Assembly: GCA_036265915.1 (NCBI GenBank) | Contig: DATAOC010000087.1 | Coordinates: 1-64,000 of the forward strand | Length of the DNA: 64,000 nt | Origin: AR12 sp036265915 | GTDB taxonomy: Bacteria; Methylomirabilota; Methylomirabilia; Rokubacteriales; CSP1-6 | Reading direction: 5' to 3' | Shown: positions 32,162-40,623 of the stretch, piece after piece | Layout of the letters: the number at the start of each line of letters is the position of its first letter | Position numbering within the stretch: the stretch's first letter is position 1 | Position numbers and translations under genes: made by a program | Notes under the pieces: model-generated | Told to the model about the DNA's origin: nothing | The model's database searches: none | Seen by the model: the letters and a program-made list of their open reading frames with translations, nothing else

Positions 32162-33091
32162 TCAGGGCTCGCGCTCGAGCGCCTCCTTCAGCCTGTCCTT
32201 CGGGACCTCGATCGTCACGCCGGCGCGCTCGTTCTGCAGCACCATCGACACGCGAGAGTCGCGCTCCGCCCAGCCGCGGTTCAGCGCCTCCGTCATCTCG
32301 GCCAGCGCCAGGTTGGCGACGCGCATGGGCACGCCGAGCTCGCGGCCGAGCTCGGTGGCGAGCGTGACGTCCTTGTGCGCCAGCCGCAGCGTGAACTGCG
32401 GCGGCTCGTAGCTGTTCGGCAGGAACTGGTCGACCAGGCGGTCGAACGTCCGGCGGCGGCCGAGCGCGCCCTGTCGAACCGCCTGCCACAACGCGAGCGG
32501 CTCGACGCCGCCCTTGACGCCGAGCGAGAACACCTCCGCCAGCGCCGTCTGGATCGCATAGCCGGCGCAGTTGTGGACGAGCTTGGCGACCGAGCCGGCG
32601 CCGATGGGCCCGACGTACATGGCCTGGTCGCCGATGGCGTCGAGCACGGGCTTGTGGCGATCGAAGACGGCGCGGTCGCCGCCGACCCACAGCGCCAGCT
32701 TCCGGGTGCGCGCGCCCTGCGGGCCGCCGCTCACCGGCGCGTCGAGCAGATGCAGGCCGCGCGCCGTGAAGCGCTCGTGCAGGCGCCGGATCAGCGACGG
32801 CGAGTTGGTGCTGAGATCGAACCACGCCGCGCCGGATCGCATGCCGGCCAGCAGCCCGGCCTCCGCGAGGGCCACGCTCTCGACCTCGCGCGGACCCGGC
32901 AGCGACGTGAAGACGACGTCGGCGCCCTCGGCGGCGAGCCGCGGCGTGTCGGCCCACTTGGCGCCGGCGGCCAGGTGCGGCGCCGCCGCTTCGCGGCGCA
33001 GATCGTGGACGGCGAGCTCGTGGCCGCCGGCGCGCGCGTTGAGGGCCATGCTGCTGCCCATGAGCCCGAGGCCGATGAAGCCGATTTTCAT
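32162..33091 (-). CDS. 3-hydroxyisobutyrate dehydrogenase-family oxidoreductase
   Basis: This 309-residue NAD(P)-dependent beta-hydroxyacid dehydrogenase has the Rossmann motif GLGLMGSSM (7-15), the substrate loop DAPVSGGPQGA (117-127) and the catalytic K170 (AKLVHNCAG). Relatives oxidise 3-hydroxyisobutyrate, tartronate semialdehyde or similar acids, or reduce succinic semialdehyde. It lies 13 bases downstream of the TRAP binding-protein gene on the same strand, which suggests that the acid imported by that transporter is its substrate or a product derived from it. There is no intergenic DNA between it and the convergent DctM gene. Confidence 0.9.
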   Translation of the reverse strand: MKIGFIGLGLMGSSMALNARAGGHELAVHDLRREAAAPHLAAGAKWADTPRLAAEGADVVFTSLPGPREVESVALAEAGLLAGMRSGAAWFDLSTNSPSLIRRLHERFTARGLHLLDAPVSGGPQGARTRKLALWVGGDRAVFDRHKPVLDAIGDQAMYVGPIGAGSVAKLVHNCAGYAIQTALAEVFSLGVKGGVEPLALWQAVRQGALGRRRTFDRLVDQFLPNSYEPPQFTLRLAHKDVTLATELGRELGVPMRVANLALAEMTEALNRGWAERDSRVSMVLQNERAGVTIEVPKDRLKEALEREP

Positions 33092-33104
33092 GGCGCCTCC
33101 CGCC

Positions 33105-34112
33105 CTATTTGGCCGAGACGACCTTGTCCCACAGCTCGCCGTACTGCTGCTTGTACGCCGGCCAGATCTTCTCCTCGGCCACCTTCCGGAACGAGGCCAC
33201 GTCGGCGGCGTTGACCTTCATGCCGCGCGCCTCGAGGATCTCCTTGGCCTTGGCGAGGTTGTCCACGCTCTCGGTGGCCTCGCGGACCTTTTTCTGCGCC
33301 TCCCGGCCGACCTCCATGAAGAGCTTCTGCTGCTCGGGCGTGAGGCTGTTCCAGATGTTCAGGTTCATGACGAGCAGGGTGGGCCCGTAGTTGTGGAACG
33401 TCATGGAGACGTACTTCGAGACCTCGTACACCTTCAGCGCGTTGATGTTGTAGATCGGCAGATCGGCGCCGTCGATGACGCCCTGCTGCGCCGCCGCCAC
33501 CACCTCACCCCACGGCATGGGGACGGCGCTGGCGCCGAGACCGTTGACGGTGTCGGCGAACACGCGACCCTGCTGCACGCGCAGCTTGAGGCCCTTGAGA
33601 TCCTCCGGCGTGTTGATCGGCTTGCGGTTGTTCCAGAAGTGGCGGAACCCGTAATCGTAGAAGTAGACGATCTTGACCTTGTACTTTTTCTGGAACGTCT
33701 CGTCGAGGCTCTTGCCGATCTCGCCGTTGAACATCGAGTACGCGTGGTTGTAGTCGCGCACGAGGTACGGCGTCAGGAACACGCACATCTCCGGAAACAC
33801 CGTGCACGCGGCGCCCACCGGCGTGCCGAGCGCGATGTTACCGGACTTCACGGCGTCCATGATCTCGAGCTCCTTGCCGAGCAGCGTGCCGCCGTGGAAG
33901 CGGACGTCGAGCGTGCCGTTCGACCGCCTGGTGACCTCCTCCGCGAGGTACTTGAAGCCGATGGCGCCCGACTCGGGCGGCGGCAGGATGTGCGCGAGGT
34001 CGAGCTTGCGCGCGGCGGGCTTGGACTGCCCCGGCGCGGGCTCCCGGCTGGCGACGACGACGAGACACGCGACGACGGCGATGCACGCAGCGCTGCGCTT
34101 CACTCGGCTCAT
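33105..34112 (-). CDS. dctP: TRAP transporter substrate-binding protein (DctP)
   Basis: This 335-residue DctP-type binding protein has a Sec signal (MSRVKRSAACIAVVACLVVVASREPAPGQ in two parts, residues 1-29). The ligand-binding Arg lies in LKGLKLRVQQGRVFAD (about 165-180), followed by the typical PMPWGEVVAAAQQGVIDGAD. The ATG at 34112 was chosen because the longer frame starts inside the divergent promoter region. Its permease genes are encoded divergently at 34208-36017; together they form one transporter, with a palindrome-containing divergent promoter between them. The dehydrogenase gene follows downstream. Confidence 0.92.
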   Translation of the reverse strand: MSRVKRSAACIAVVACLVVVASREPAPGQSKPAARKLDLAHILPPPESGAIGFKYLAEEVTRRSNGTLDVRFHGGTLLGKELEIMDAVKSGNIALGTPVGAACTVFPEMCVFLTPYLVRDYNHAYSMFNGEIGKSLDETFQKKYKVKIVYFYDYGFRHFWNNRKPINTPEDLKGLKLRVQQGRVFADTVNGLGASAVPMPWGEVVAAAQQGVIDGADLPIYNINALKVYEVSKYVSMTFHNYGPTLLVMNLNIWNSLTPEQQKLFMEVGREAQKKVREATESVDNLAKAKEILEARGMKVNAADVASFRKVAEEKIWPAYKQQYGELWDKVVSAK

Positions 34113-34140
34113 GAACGCCTCCCGTTGGGGGGCGACGTTG

Positions 34141-34204
34141 CCGTGATCGCCGACACTTGTCAAGCGCGGTTTGACAAGATCCGGGGCAGCGGCTACGTTG
34201 CCGG
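34141..34204. promoter_or_regulatory. Divergent promoters with TTGACA-containing palindrome
   Basis: CTTGTCAA (34156-34163) and TTGACAAG (34171-34178) form an inverted repeat with spacer GCGCGGT. Each arm holds a perfect -35 box (TTGACA) for one direction: rightward with TACGTT as -10 after 17 bases, leftward with CAACGT after 17 bases. A regulator bound to the palindrome would cover both -35 boxes and coordinate the binding protein (minus) with the permeases (plus). Confidence 0.6.
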
Positions 34205-34207
34205 GCG

Positions 34208-34729
34208 GTGAAGCCCGCTCTCCGCGCCGTCGCCTGGCTGCCGCACGTCGCGATCACCGTCCTGATGCTCGTGGCCATGGTCGACATGCTGGCCGGCGTC
34301 TTTCTCCGCTACGTGATGACCTGGGTCTCGGCCACGTTCGATCTGCCGTCGATCCGGTTCTTCTGGGTGGAGGAGATCGGCGAGTACTCGCTGGCCTGGC
34401 TGACGTTCATCGCGGCCGCCATCGGCATCCGCCGCGGCACGCACTTCGCCGTTCACATCGTGACCGAGCGGCTGTCGCCCCGGTGGCGGCGCGCGATCAC
34501 CGCGGCGCACTCCGTGCTCCTGGTCGCGTTCGGCGGCCTGCTGGCGATCTATGGCTGGCAGGTCAGCGAGCTGAACAGCCAGTCGTACTCGCCGGCGCTC
34601 AACCTCAATCTCCGCTGGCTGTACCTCTCCGCCGTCGTCGGCGGCGTGCTGATGGTCGTCTACAGTCTGGCCGCGCTGGCGGAGACGCTCAGCGCCGACG
34701 GCGGCCGCTCCCCCGGGCACCTGGCGTGA
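34208..34729 (+). CDS. dctQ: TRAP transporter small permease (DctQ)
   Basis: A 173-residue small permease with four predicted membrane helices and the segment SIRFFWVEEIGEYSLAWLTFIAAAIGIRRGTHFAVHI, typical of DctQ. The GTG at 34208 starts about 5 bases after the predicted -10 element, so the 5' leader is very short and no ribosome site is evident. It is followed after 4 bases by the DctM gene. The cognate binding protein is encoded divergently. Confidence 0.9.
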   Translation: MKPALRAVAWLPHVAITVLMLVAMVDMLAGVFLRYVMTWVSATFDLPSIRFFWVEEIGEYSLAWLTFIAAAIGIRRGTHFAVHIVTERLSPRWRRAITAAHSVLLVAFGGLLAIYGWQVSELNSQSYSPALNLNLRWLYLSAVVGGVLMVVYSLAALAETLSADGGRSPGHLA

Positions 34730-34733
34730 TCGC

Positions 34734-36017
34734 ATGCTGATCGCGACCGTCGTCGTCACGTTCATCGTCCTCACGGTGCTCTCGCTGCCGATCGTGTTCG
34801 CGCTCGGCATCGCCGGCTTCGCGGGGCTCGTCGTCGGCGACTTCTCGCTCCAGAAGCTGCCCTCGAGCCTGGTCGCGGGCTCGCAGAGCTGGGTGCTGCT
34901 GGCCATCCCGACCTTCGTGTTCGCCGGCAACCTGATGGAGCGCTGCGGGATGTCGTACGCCCTGGTCGACCTGGCGCGCGCGCTCATCGGCTGGGTGCGC
35001 GGTGGCCTGGGCATGTCGGTAGTGCTCGCGGAGTACTTCTTCTCCGGCATCTCCGGCTCGACGATCGCCGACGTCTCGGCCATCGGGTCCATGCTGACGC
35101 CGCCGATGCTCCGTGCGGGCTACAAGCCCGAGCACGCCGTCTCGCTCGTCGCCTCCGCCAGCGCCATGGGCATCCTGGTCCCGCCCGCGATCTTCATGAT
35201 CGTGCTCGGCCAGGTGACCGACACCTCCGTGGTCGGCATCTTCCTCGGCGGCTTCCTGCCGGCCGCGGTGACGGCACTCTGCCTGATGGCCGTCGTGTTC
35301 GGCGTGGCGCATCGCCTTCAGTGGCCGAAGGACCGGCGCCCGACGTGGGCCAGCTTCGGCGCCGCGCTCCGCGGCTCGCTGGTGCCGCTCGTGGTGCCGA
35401 TCGTCATCGTGCTCGGGTTCTACTTCGGCGTGTTCACGGCGACGGAAGCGGGGGCGCTCGTCGCCGCCTATGCGGTCGCGGCGGCGCTGCTCTATTACCG
35501 CAACGTCTCGCTCCGCGAGATGGTGAAGCTCGTGTACGAGAGCGCCCTGCTGACCGGCGCGGTGGTCTTCCTGCTCGCGGTCGCCAGCGTCTACCAGTTC
35601 CTGATGGGCATGCTCGGCGTGCCGGTGCTGCTCGGCGCGATGCTGCGTCCGCTGGAGAGCACGCCGTGGCTGTTCCTGTTCGCGGTGTCGGTGATCGTCA
35701 TCCTGTTCGGCATGGTGCTGGAGGGGTTGCCGGCAGCGGTCGTCCTGGTGCCGGTCGTCTTCCCGATTGCCAAGCAGATCGGGATTCATCCGATCCACTT
35801 CAACATCGTGCTCACCGCCGCCGTCGGCATCGGCCTGTTCCTGCCGCCCATCGGCGTGGGGCTGCTCATGGCGCTGCGGTTCGCCAACATCACGGCCGGC
35901 CAGCACTTTCGTGCCTACTGGCCGTATCTGCTCTCGCTCGTGGTCGGGCTGCTGCTGCTCATCCTGTTTCCGGAGATCACGCTGCTGCTGCCGCGCCGCG
36001 CCGGCCTCGTGCGCTGA
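34734..36017 (+). CDS. dctM: TRAP transporter large permease (DctM)
   Basis: This 427-residue DctM-type permease has about 12 helices. Family segments include FSGISGSTIADVSAIGSMLTPPM and GIGLFLPPIGVGLLMALRFANI, with a PPxGxxL core repeated in both halves. It starts 4 bases after the DctQ stop and probably ends its operon: the next gene has its own -10 element at 36029. The substrate is not predictable, but the divergent operon pairs the transporter with a hydroxyacid dehydrogenase. Confidence 0.93.
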   Translation: MLIATVVVTFIVLTVLSLPIVFALGIAGFAGLVVGDFSLQKLPSSLVAGSQSWVLLAIPTFVFAGNLMERCGMSYALVDLARALIGWVRGGLGMSVVLAEYFFSGISGSTIADVSAIGSMLTPPMLRAGYKPEHAVSLVASASAMGILVPPAIFMIVLGQVTDTSVVGIFLGGFLPAAVTALCLMAVVFGVAHRLQWPKDRRPTWASFGAALRGSLVPLVVPIVIVLGFYFGVFTATEAGALVAAYAVAAALLYYRNVSLREMVKLVYESALLTGAVVFLLAVASVYQFLMGMLGVPVLLGAMLRPLESTPWLFLFAVSVIVILFGMVLEGLPAAVVLVPVVFPIAKQIGIHPIHFNIVLTAAVGIGLFLPPIGVGLLMALRFANITAGQHFRAYWPYLLSLVVGLLLLILFPEITLLLPRRAGLVR

Positions 36018-36025
36018 CCCGCGCT

Positions 36026-36034
36026 GCTATACTC
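36026..36034 (+). promoter_or_regulatory. Extended -10 promoter element TGCTATACT
   Basis: TGC plus TATACT forms an extended -10, followed by CCGGCGAC, 37 bases before the ATG at 36071. The element before the TRAP gene at 42449 is nearly identical and sits at the same distance. No -35 box is needed for this type. Confidence 0.5.
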
Positions 36035-36070
36035 CGGCGACGCGGCCGACTTTCCTTTCCGGAGGCGACG

Positions 36071-37609
36071 ATGATGGCGTTGCTGCTCGTCCTGATCCTG
36101 GCGCTGGCCGGGCCCGCCGCGGCACAGCCGCCGGGCACGCTCGTGGTCGGCCTGGTCGCCGAGCCGGTGAACCTCGATCCCGCCCAGGTGACCGATCTCA
36201 ACTCGGCGCGCGTGGGTCGCCGCGTGGTGGAGACGCTCGTCACCTTCCCGGAGGAGAGCACCCAGCTCGTGCCCGGCCTGGCCGAGTCGTGGACGATCTC
36301 GAAGGACGGTCTGCAGTACACGTTCCGGCTGCGCCCGGGCGTGACGTTCCACGACGGCACCCCGCTCAACGCCCAGGCGGTGAAGTTCTCCATCGAGCGC
36401 CAGATCAATCCCGACCATCCCGCGTACAAGCTCGGCAAGTATCCGTTCGCGAACTTCTTCTTCGGCAACGTCAAGGCCGTGGAAGCCCTGAGCGACGAGC
36501 GCGTGGCCTTCTTGCTGAAGGAGCCGCGCGCGTCGTTCCTCGCCATCCTCACCGCCGGCGCGGCCTCCATCGTGAGCCCCACCGCCGTGATGAAGGCGGG
36601 TCCCGACTTCCCGCTGCATCCGGTGGGCACCGGACCGTTCAAGTTCGTGTCGTGGGACCGCGGCCAGCGCGTCGTCCTCGAGAAGAACCCGGCGTACTGG
36701 AAGTTTCCGGTGAAGCTCGACCGCGTCATCTACCGGCCCATCGTGGAGGACCAGGCGCGCCTCACCGAGCTGCTCACCGGCAGCCTCGACCTCATCGTCG
36801 GCGTCCCGCCCGACTACGTGGGTCAGCTCGAGAGCGGCGGCAAGGTCGCCGTCCTCAAGCAGACCGGCGCGCACGTCTGGTACCTGGGCATCAACAACCA
36901 GAAGAAGCCGTTCGACGACAAGCGCGTGCGACAGGCGCTCAACTACGCCGTCGACAAGGAGGCCATCGTCCGCGACGTGCTGAAGGGCACCGGCGCGCCG
37001 TCGCGCGGTCCCGTGCTGCCGAGCACCTGGGCCGCCGATCCCGCCCTCAAGGCGTATCCGCATGACCCCGAGCGGGCGAAGAAGCTGCTGGCCGAGGCGG
37101 GATATCCGAACGGCTTCGCGACCACGCTGTGGGTGCCCGAGTCGGGCTCGGGCATGCAGTCACCGGTGGCGATGTCGACGGTGATGCAGTCGAATCTCAA
37201 GGCCGTCGGCGTCAACGTGACGCTGCAGACCATGGAGTGGGGCGCGTTTCTCGCCAAGCTGCGCAGCAAGGAGCAGGAGCTGTTCGCGCTGTCGTGGATG
37301 GCGGGCACGGAGGATCCGGACATGGTCCTCTACCCGCTGCTCCACTCCAGCCAGTGGACGCCGAACGGCCCGAACCGCGCCCTGTACAAGAACGCGCGGT
37401 TCGACGACCTGCTCCAGCAGGCTCGGCTCACCACCGACCAGGGACGTCGCGCATCCTTATATAAGGAGGCGCAGCGGATCCTGGTCGACGATGCCCCGTG
37501 GATCTTCGTGGACCACGAGATCCAGATCGCCGCGCTGGCCCGGCGCGTCCAGGGCTTCAGGCTGCACCCGAGCTTCGACCTCCGGGTGGAAACCATCTCC
37601 GTGAAGTAA
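36071..37609 (+). CDS. ABC transporter substrate-binding protein, family 5
   Basis: A 512-residue periplasmic family-5 binding protein with Sec signal (MMALLLVLILALAGPAAAQ) and the signature FRLRPGVTFHDGTPLNAQAVKFSIER (about 90-115). The ribosome site GGAGG lies five bases before the first of two ATGs. The permeases of matching type are at 40624-42394, about 3 kb downstream, separated by the methanethiol-oxidase pair and a convergent dehydrogenase, so the transporter may be split. The C-terminal part contains an AT-rich palindrome at 37454-37467. Confidence 0.92.
   Translation: MMALLLVLILALAGPAAAQPPGTLVVGLVAEPVNLDPAQVTDLNSARVGRRVVETLVTFPEESTQLVPGLAESWTISKDGLQYTFRLRPGVTFHDGTPLNAQAVKFSIERQINPDHPAYKLGKYPFANFFFGNVKAVEALSDERVAFLLKEPRASFLAILTAGAASIVSPTAVMKAGPDFPLHPVGTGPFKFVSWDRGQRVVLEKNPAYWKFPVKLDRVIYRPIVEDQARLTELLTGSLDLIVGVPPDYVGQLESGGKVAVLKQTGAHVWYLGINNQKKPFDDKRVRQALNYAVDKEAIVRDVLKGTGAPSRGPVLPSTWAADPALKAYPHDPERAKKLLAEAGYPNGFATTLWVPESGSGMQSPVAMSTVMQSNLKAVGVNVTLQTMEWGAFLAKLRSKEQELFALSWMAGTEDPDMVLYPLLHSSQWTPNGPNRALYKNARFDDLLQQARLTTDQGRRASLYKEAQRILVDDAPWIFVDHEIQIAALARRVQGFRLHPSFDLRVETISVK
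37454..37467. repeat. AT-rich 14-bp palindrome inside a coding region
   Basis: TCCTTATATAAGGA is a perfect palindrome within the binding-protein gene, encoding Ser-Leu-Tyr-Lys with the rare codons TTA and TAT. It is the only such AT-rich stretch in this gene and could be an internal regulatory site for the mtoX-like gene starting 170 bases downstream, or a relic. Confidence 0.3.
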
Positions 37610-37635
37610 GCATCCCAGCCCCGAGGAGGACGATC

Positions 37636-38919
37636 ATGAGACACCTCTGGCTCGGCCTGACCATTCTCGGATGGCTGGCTGCCGCTCCGGCCGCCGCCGA
37701 CGAGACGTGCCAGTCGCCGTTCATCCCGAAGATCACCGGCCAGGAAGACTTCATCTACGTGTGGACGCTCGGCGTCCCGGGCGTGGCCGACGGCAATGAC
37801 AGCCTGGTCACCGTCGACACGAATCCGAAGTCGGCCACCTATGGCAAGATCATCCACCGCGCGCCGGTGCCCGGACGCCACGAGGCGCACCACGCCGGGT
37901 TCACCGATGATCGGCGGCAGCTGTGGGCAGGCGGCCTGGACACGAGCCAGATCTTCATCTTCGACGTCGCCGCCGATCCGGCCAAGCCGAAGCTGGTGAA
38001 GACGCTCAAGACGTTCGAGAAGGACACGGGCGGTCTCGTCGGCCCGCACACGTTCTATCCCCTGCCCGGCCGCATGCTCATCACGGCGCTCTCCAACAAC
38101 AAGGATTTCGGCGGCCGCACCGGCATGGCGGAGTACACGAACGACGGCAAGTTCATCCGCACCATCTGGATGCCGGCCGAGGCGCCGTACGGCTACGACG
38201 TGCGCGTGAACGTCAACCTGAACCGGATGCTGACCTCCTCGTTCGCCGGCAAGAAGAATTACATGCGCAACATCGGCGAGCTCCTCAAGGACGCCGACGC
38301 CATGAAGCAGTTCGGCGACTCGGTCGTCGTCTGGGACTTCCACGCGCGGAAGCCGCTGCAGATCCTGCGGGTGCCGGGCGCGCCGCTCGAGCTGCGCTGG
38401 GCACTCCAGCCCAACCACCACTACGCGTTCACCGCGACGGCGCTGACCGGCCAGCTCGTGCTGATCCACCGTCAGGACGACGGCACCTGGGCCACCAAAA
38501 ACGTGGCCGAGATCGGCAACACGATTCCGGTCGACATCAGCATCGCGCCCGACGACAGCAAGGTCTACGTGAACTCGTACGGTGACGGCGTCCTTCGCGT
38601 CTACGACGTGTCCAATCCGTTCGAGGCCAAGCTGATCCACCAGGTGAAGCTCGGCGAGCAGGCGAACATGGTGTCGACGTCGTGGGACGGCCAGCGCGTG
38701 TACTCCACGAGCTCGCTGCTGTCGAACTGGGACAAGCCGGGCGACCACTGGCTGAAGGGCTTCGCGTGGGAAGGCGGCCAGCTGGTGGAGAAGTTCACCA
38801 CCGACTTCAGCGGCGTCGGCCGCGCTCACATCATGAACTTCGGCGCGCGCTCCTTCGGCCCGCGTGCCGAGCGCGCGCCCGTCGATCGCCTGGCGCGCCG
38901 GCCCGCCGACACGCGATGA
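37636..38919 (+). CDS. mtoX: Methanethiol oxidase-like protein (SBP56 / selenium-binding protein family)
   Basis: This 427-residue secreted protein (signal MRHLWLGLTILGWLAAAPAAA) belongs to the SBP56/SELENBP1 family, whose bacterial member MtoX is a copper enzyme oxidising methanethiol to formaldehyde, sulfide and peroxide. Family segments are GRHEAHHAGF, GPHTFYPLPGRMLITALSN, PLELRWALQPNHHYAF and VDISIAPDDSKVYVNSYGDGVLRVYD. It is shorter and more divergent than characterised MtoX. The next gene encodes a SCO/SenC-type copper chaperone, and the same mtoX-SCO order is known from Hyphomicrobium. The assignment to methanethiol is therefore plausible but not certain; it could oxidise another thiol. 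Confidence 0.75.
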   Translation: MRHLWLGLTILGWLAAAPAAADETCQSPFIPKITGQEDFIYVWTLGVPGVADGNDSLVTVDTNPKSATYGKIIHRAPVPGRHEAHHAGFTDDRRQLWAGGLDTSQIFIFDVAADPAKPKLVKTLKTFEKDTGGLVGPHTFYPLPGRMLITALSNNKDFGGRTGMAEYTNDGKFIRTIWMPAEAPYGYDVRVNVNLNRMLTSSFAGKKNYMRNIGELLKDADAMKQFGDSVVVWDFHARKPLQILRVPGAPLELRWALQPNHHYAFTATALTGQLVLIHRQDDGTWATKNVAEIGNTIPVDISIAPDDSKVYVNSYGDGVLRVYDVSNPFEAKLIHQVKLGEQANMVSTSWDGQRVYSTSSLLSNWDKPGDHWLKGFAWEGGQLVEKFTTDFSGVGRAHIMNFGARSFGPRAERAPVDRLARRPADTR

Positions 38920-39617
38920 GCGGGGGGCGGGGCGGGCGGCTCCTGCCGCTCGCTCTGCTGTACGTGTGCGCCGCCGTCGGCCCGGTGGCCGCCCACGACG
39001 CCCCCGTCGTCGAGGACGAGTTCCTCAAGGGGGCGTTCGCGCCGAGCTTCGTCCCGCCCGCGCCCGGCACCTACGAGCTGCCCGTCCTCGGGACCGTGCC
39101 CGCGCTCGCGCTGCGCGACGCCGACGGCCGGACGATCAGCACCGCGTCGCTCATGCGCGGGAAGGTCGGCATCGTGAGCTTCGTCTACACGGCGTGCGCC
39201 GACCGGCTCGGTTGCCCGCTCGCGAGCGCGGCGCTCCGACGCGTCCAGGAACGGGTGCGCGCGGAAGGACTCGAGGGGCACGTGATGCTGCTCACGATCA
39301 GCTTCGACGTCGCCCGCGACACGCCGGCGCAGCTGGCGCGGTACGCGCGCGCTCATGACGCCGATCCGGCGATGTGGCGCTTCCTGGCGGCGCCGTCACC
39401 GCGCGTGCTCGACGCCATGCTGCGCGCGTACGGCCAGGACCGCACCCCGGAATACGACGCGCACGGCCGGTTCACGGGCCGCTACCGGCACGTGCTGAAG
39501 GTCTTCCTGGTCGACACCGCCGGTCGCCTTCGCAACGTCTACAGCACTGGCTTCCTCGTGCCGGAGCTGATCGTGAACGACGTCAGGACGGTCCTCCGAC
39601 CGGCGCGACGAGATTGA
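38916..39617 (+). CDS. SCO1/SenC-family copper chaperone
   Basis: A 233-residue secreted thioredoxin-fold protein of the SCO family (signal ends near VAAHD, residue 27). The copper ligands are C94 and C100 (CADRLGC) and H192 (YRHVLKVF). The CX5C spacing differs from the CX3C of classical Sco1 and occurs in a subset of bacterial SCO-like proteins. It overlaps the mtoX-like gene by 4 bases (ATGA), so it most probably loads or reduces copper in that enzyme. Its 3' end overlaps the convergent hydroxyacid dehydrogenase gene by 35 bases. Confidence 0.87.
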   Translation: MSGGRGGRLLPLALLYVCAAVGPVAAHDAPVVEDEFLKGAFAPSFVPPAPGTYELPVLGTVPALALRDADGRTISTASLMRGKVGIVSFVYTACADRLGCPLASAALRRVQERVRAEGLEGHVMLLTISFDVARDTPAQLARYARAHDADPAMWRFLAAPSPRVLDAMLRAYGQDRTPEYDAHGRFTGRYRHVLKVFLVDTAGRLRNVYSTGFLVPELIVNDVRTVLRPARRD

Positions 39618-40563
39618 CCGGCGGCTCACCGCGCGCGACGCGCGCCACGTTGGCGGCGATGAGCGCCGCCCGCGCCTGCAGCATGCCCTCGGTCCAGCCC
39701 GAGACGTGCGGGGTCATCAAAACGTTCGGCAGCTCGTGGAACGCCCGCCGTCCCGGGAAGGTCGGCCCGGGCGCCGTCGGATACCGGTACCAGACGTCGA
39801 GCGCGGCGCCCGCGATCGTCCGCGCCGCGAGCGCGGCGTAGAGCGCGGCCTCGTCGACGACCTCCGCGCGCGCCACGTTGACCAGCAGCGCAGTGCGCTT
39901 CATCAGCGCCAGCTCGCGCGCGCCGAGGAGCCCGCGCGTCCGGGCGTCGAGCGGCAGGGTGACGACAAGATAGTCCGCGGCGGCGAGGACGGCGGGGAGC
40001 GCGTCGGGGCCGAAGAGCTCGACGATGCCATCCCGCTCGGCCAGGTTGCGCCGGATGGCGAGCACGGACATGTCGAACGCGCGCGCCCGGCGCGCCAGCT
40101 CGCGACCGATGCGGCCATAGCCGAGGATGCCGAGCGTCTTGCCGGCGAGCTCCGGCCACACGGGCGGCGCCGGCGCGCCGACCGCCCACTGGCTCAGCCA
40201 CTCACCGCGGTGGAGCGCCTCATCCAGGCGGCCCAGGTCGCGCGTCCACGCCAGCATGACGCCCATGACGTACTCGGCGATGCCGACCTCGTGGCCATAG
40301 GCGTTGGCGAGCCAGGCGCCGGCCGGGATCGCCGCCCGGTCGATGCGGTCCAGCCCCGCGCCCGGCACCTGGACGAGCCGCAGACGGCGCGCGGCGGCGC
40401 CCATCTCGCGCGTGAAGCCGAGCGTGATCAGCACGTCGAGGTCGCCGAGCTTGGCCACGATGCCCGTCTCGTCGGCGACGACGACATCGCACGCGATCGA
40501 CAGGTGGCTCTGCACGCGCTCGACCAGGCTCGACGCAAAGGTGCCCGCGAAGCCGATCCGCAT
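39583..40563 (-). CDS. D-2-hydroxyacid dehydrogenase
   Basis: This 326-residue NAD-dependent D-isomer-specific 2-hydroxyacid dehydrogenase has the nucleotide motif GYGRIGRELA, the catalytic Arg in NVARAEVVDEAAL and the catalytic His in TPHVSGWTEG. It reduces 2-keto acids or oxidises D-2-hydroxy acids. The ATG at 40563 is preferred (MRIGFAG...) over the longer frame, which extends into the divergent promoter region. It is divergent from the ABC permease genes and converges with the SCO gene with a 35-bp overlap. Whether it belongs to the neighbouring import system is unclear. Confidence 0.9.
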   Translation of the reverse strand: MRIGFAGTFASSLVERVQSHLSIACDVVVADETGIVAKLGDLDVLITLGFTREMGAAARRLRLVQVPGAGLDRIDRAAIPAGAWLANAYGHEVGIAEYVMGVMLAWTRDLGRLDEALHRGEWLSQWAVGAPAPPVWPELAGKTLGILGYGRIGRELARRARAFDMSVLAIRRNLAERDGIVELFGPDALPAVLAAADYLVVTLPLDARTRGLLGARELALMKRTALLVNVARAEVVDEAALYAALAARTIAGAALDVWYRYPTAPGPTFPGRRAFHELPNVLMTPHVSGWTEGMLQARAALIAANVARVARGEPPVNLVAPVGGPS

Positions 40564-40598
40564 GCGTGTCACTGTGCACCGCCGGCGGGACCGGCGCA

Positions 40599-40615
40599 AT
40601 TACCTCGCGGGTAAG
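40599..40615. promoter_or_regulatory. TTAC-N7-GTAA element in a divergent promoter region
   Basis: CAATTACCTCGCGGGTAAG shares CAATTACCT and the TTAC-N7-GTAA symmetry with the element at 1956-1972 beside the MmyB-type regulator. TAAGAT (40612-40617) could serve as the -10 of the permease gene starting at 40624. A common regulator for both sites is conceivable. Confidence 0.3.
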
Positions 40616-40623
40616 ATGCTCGC

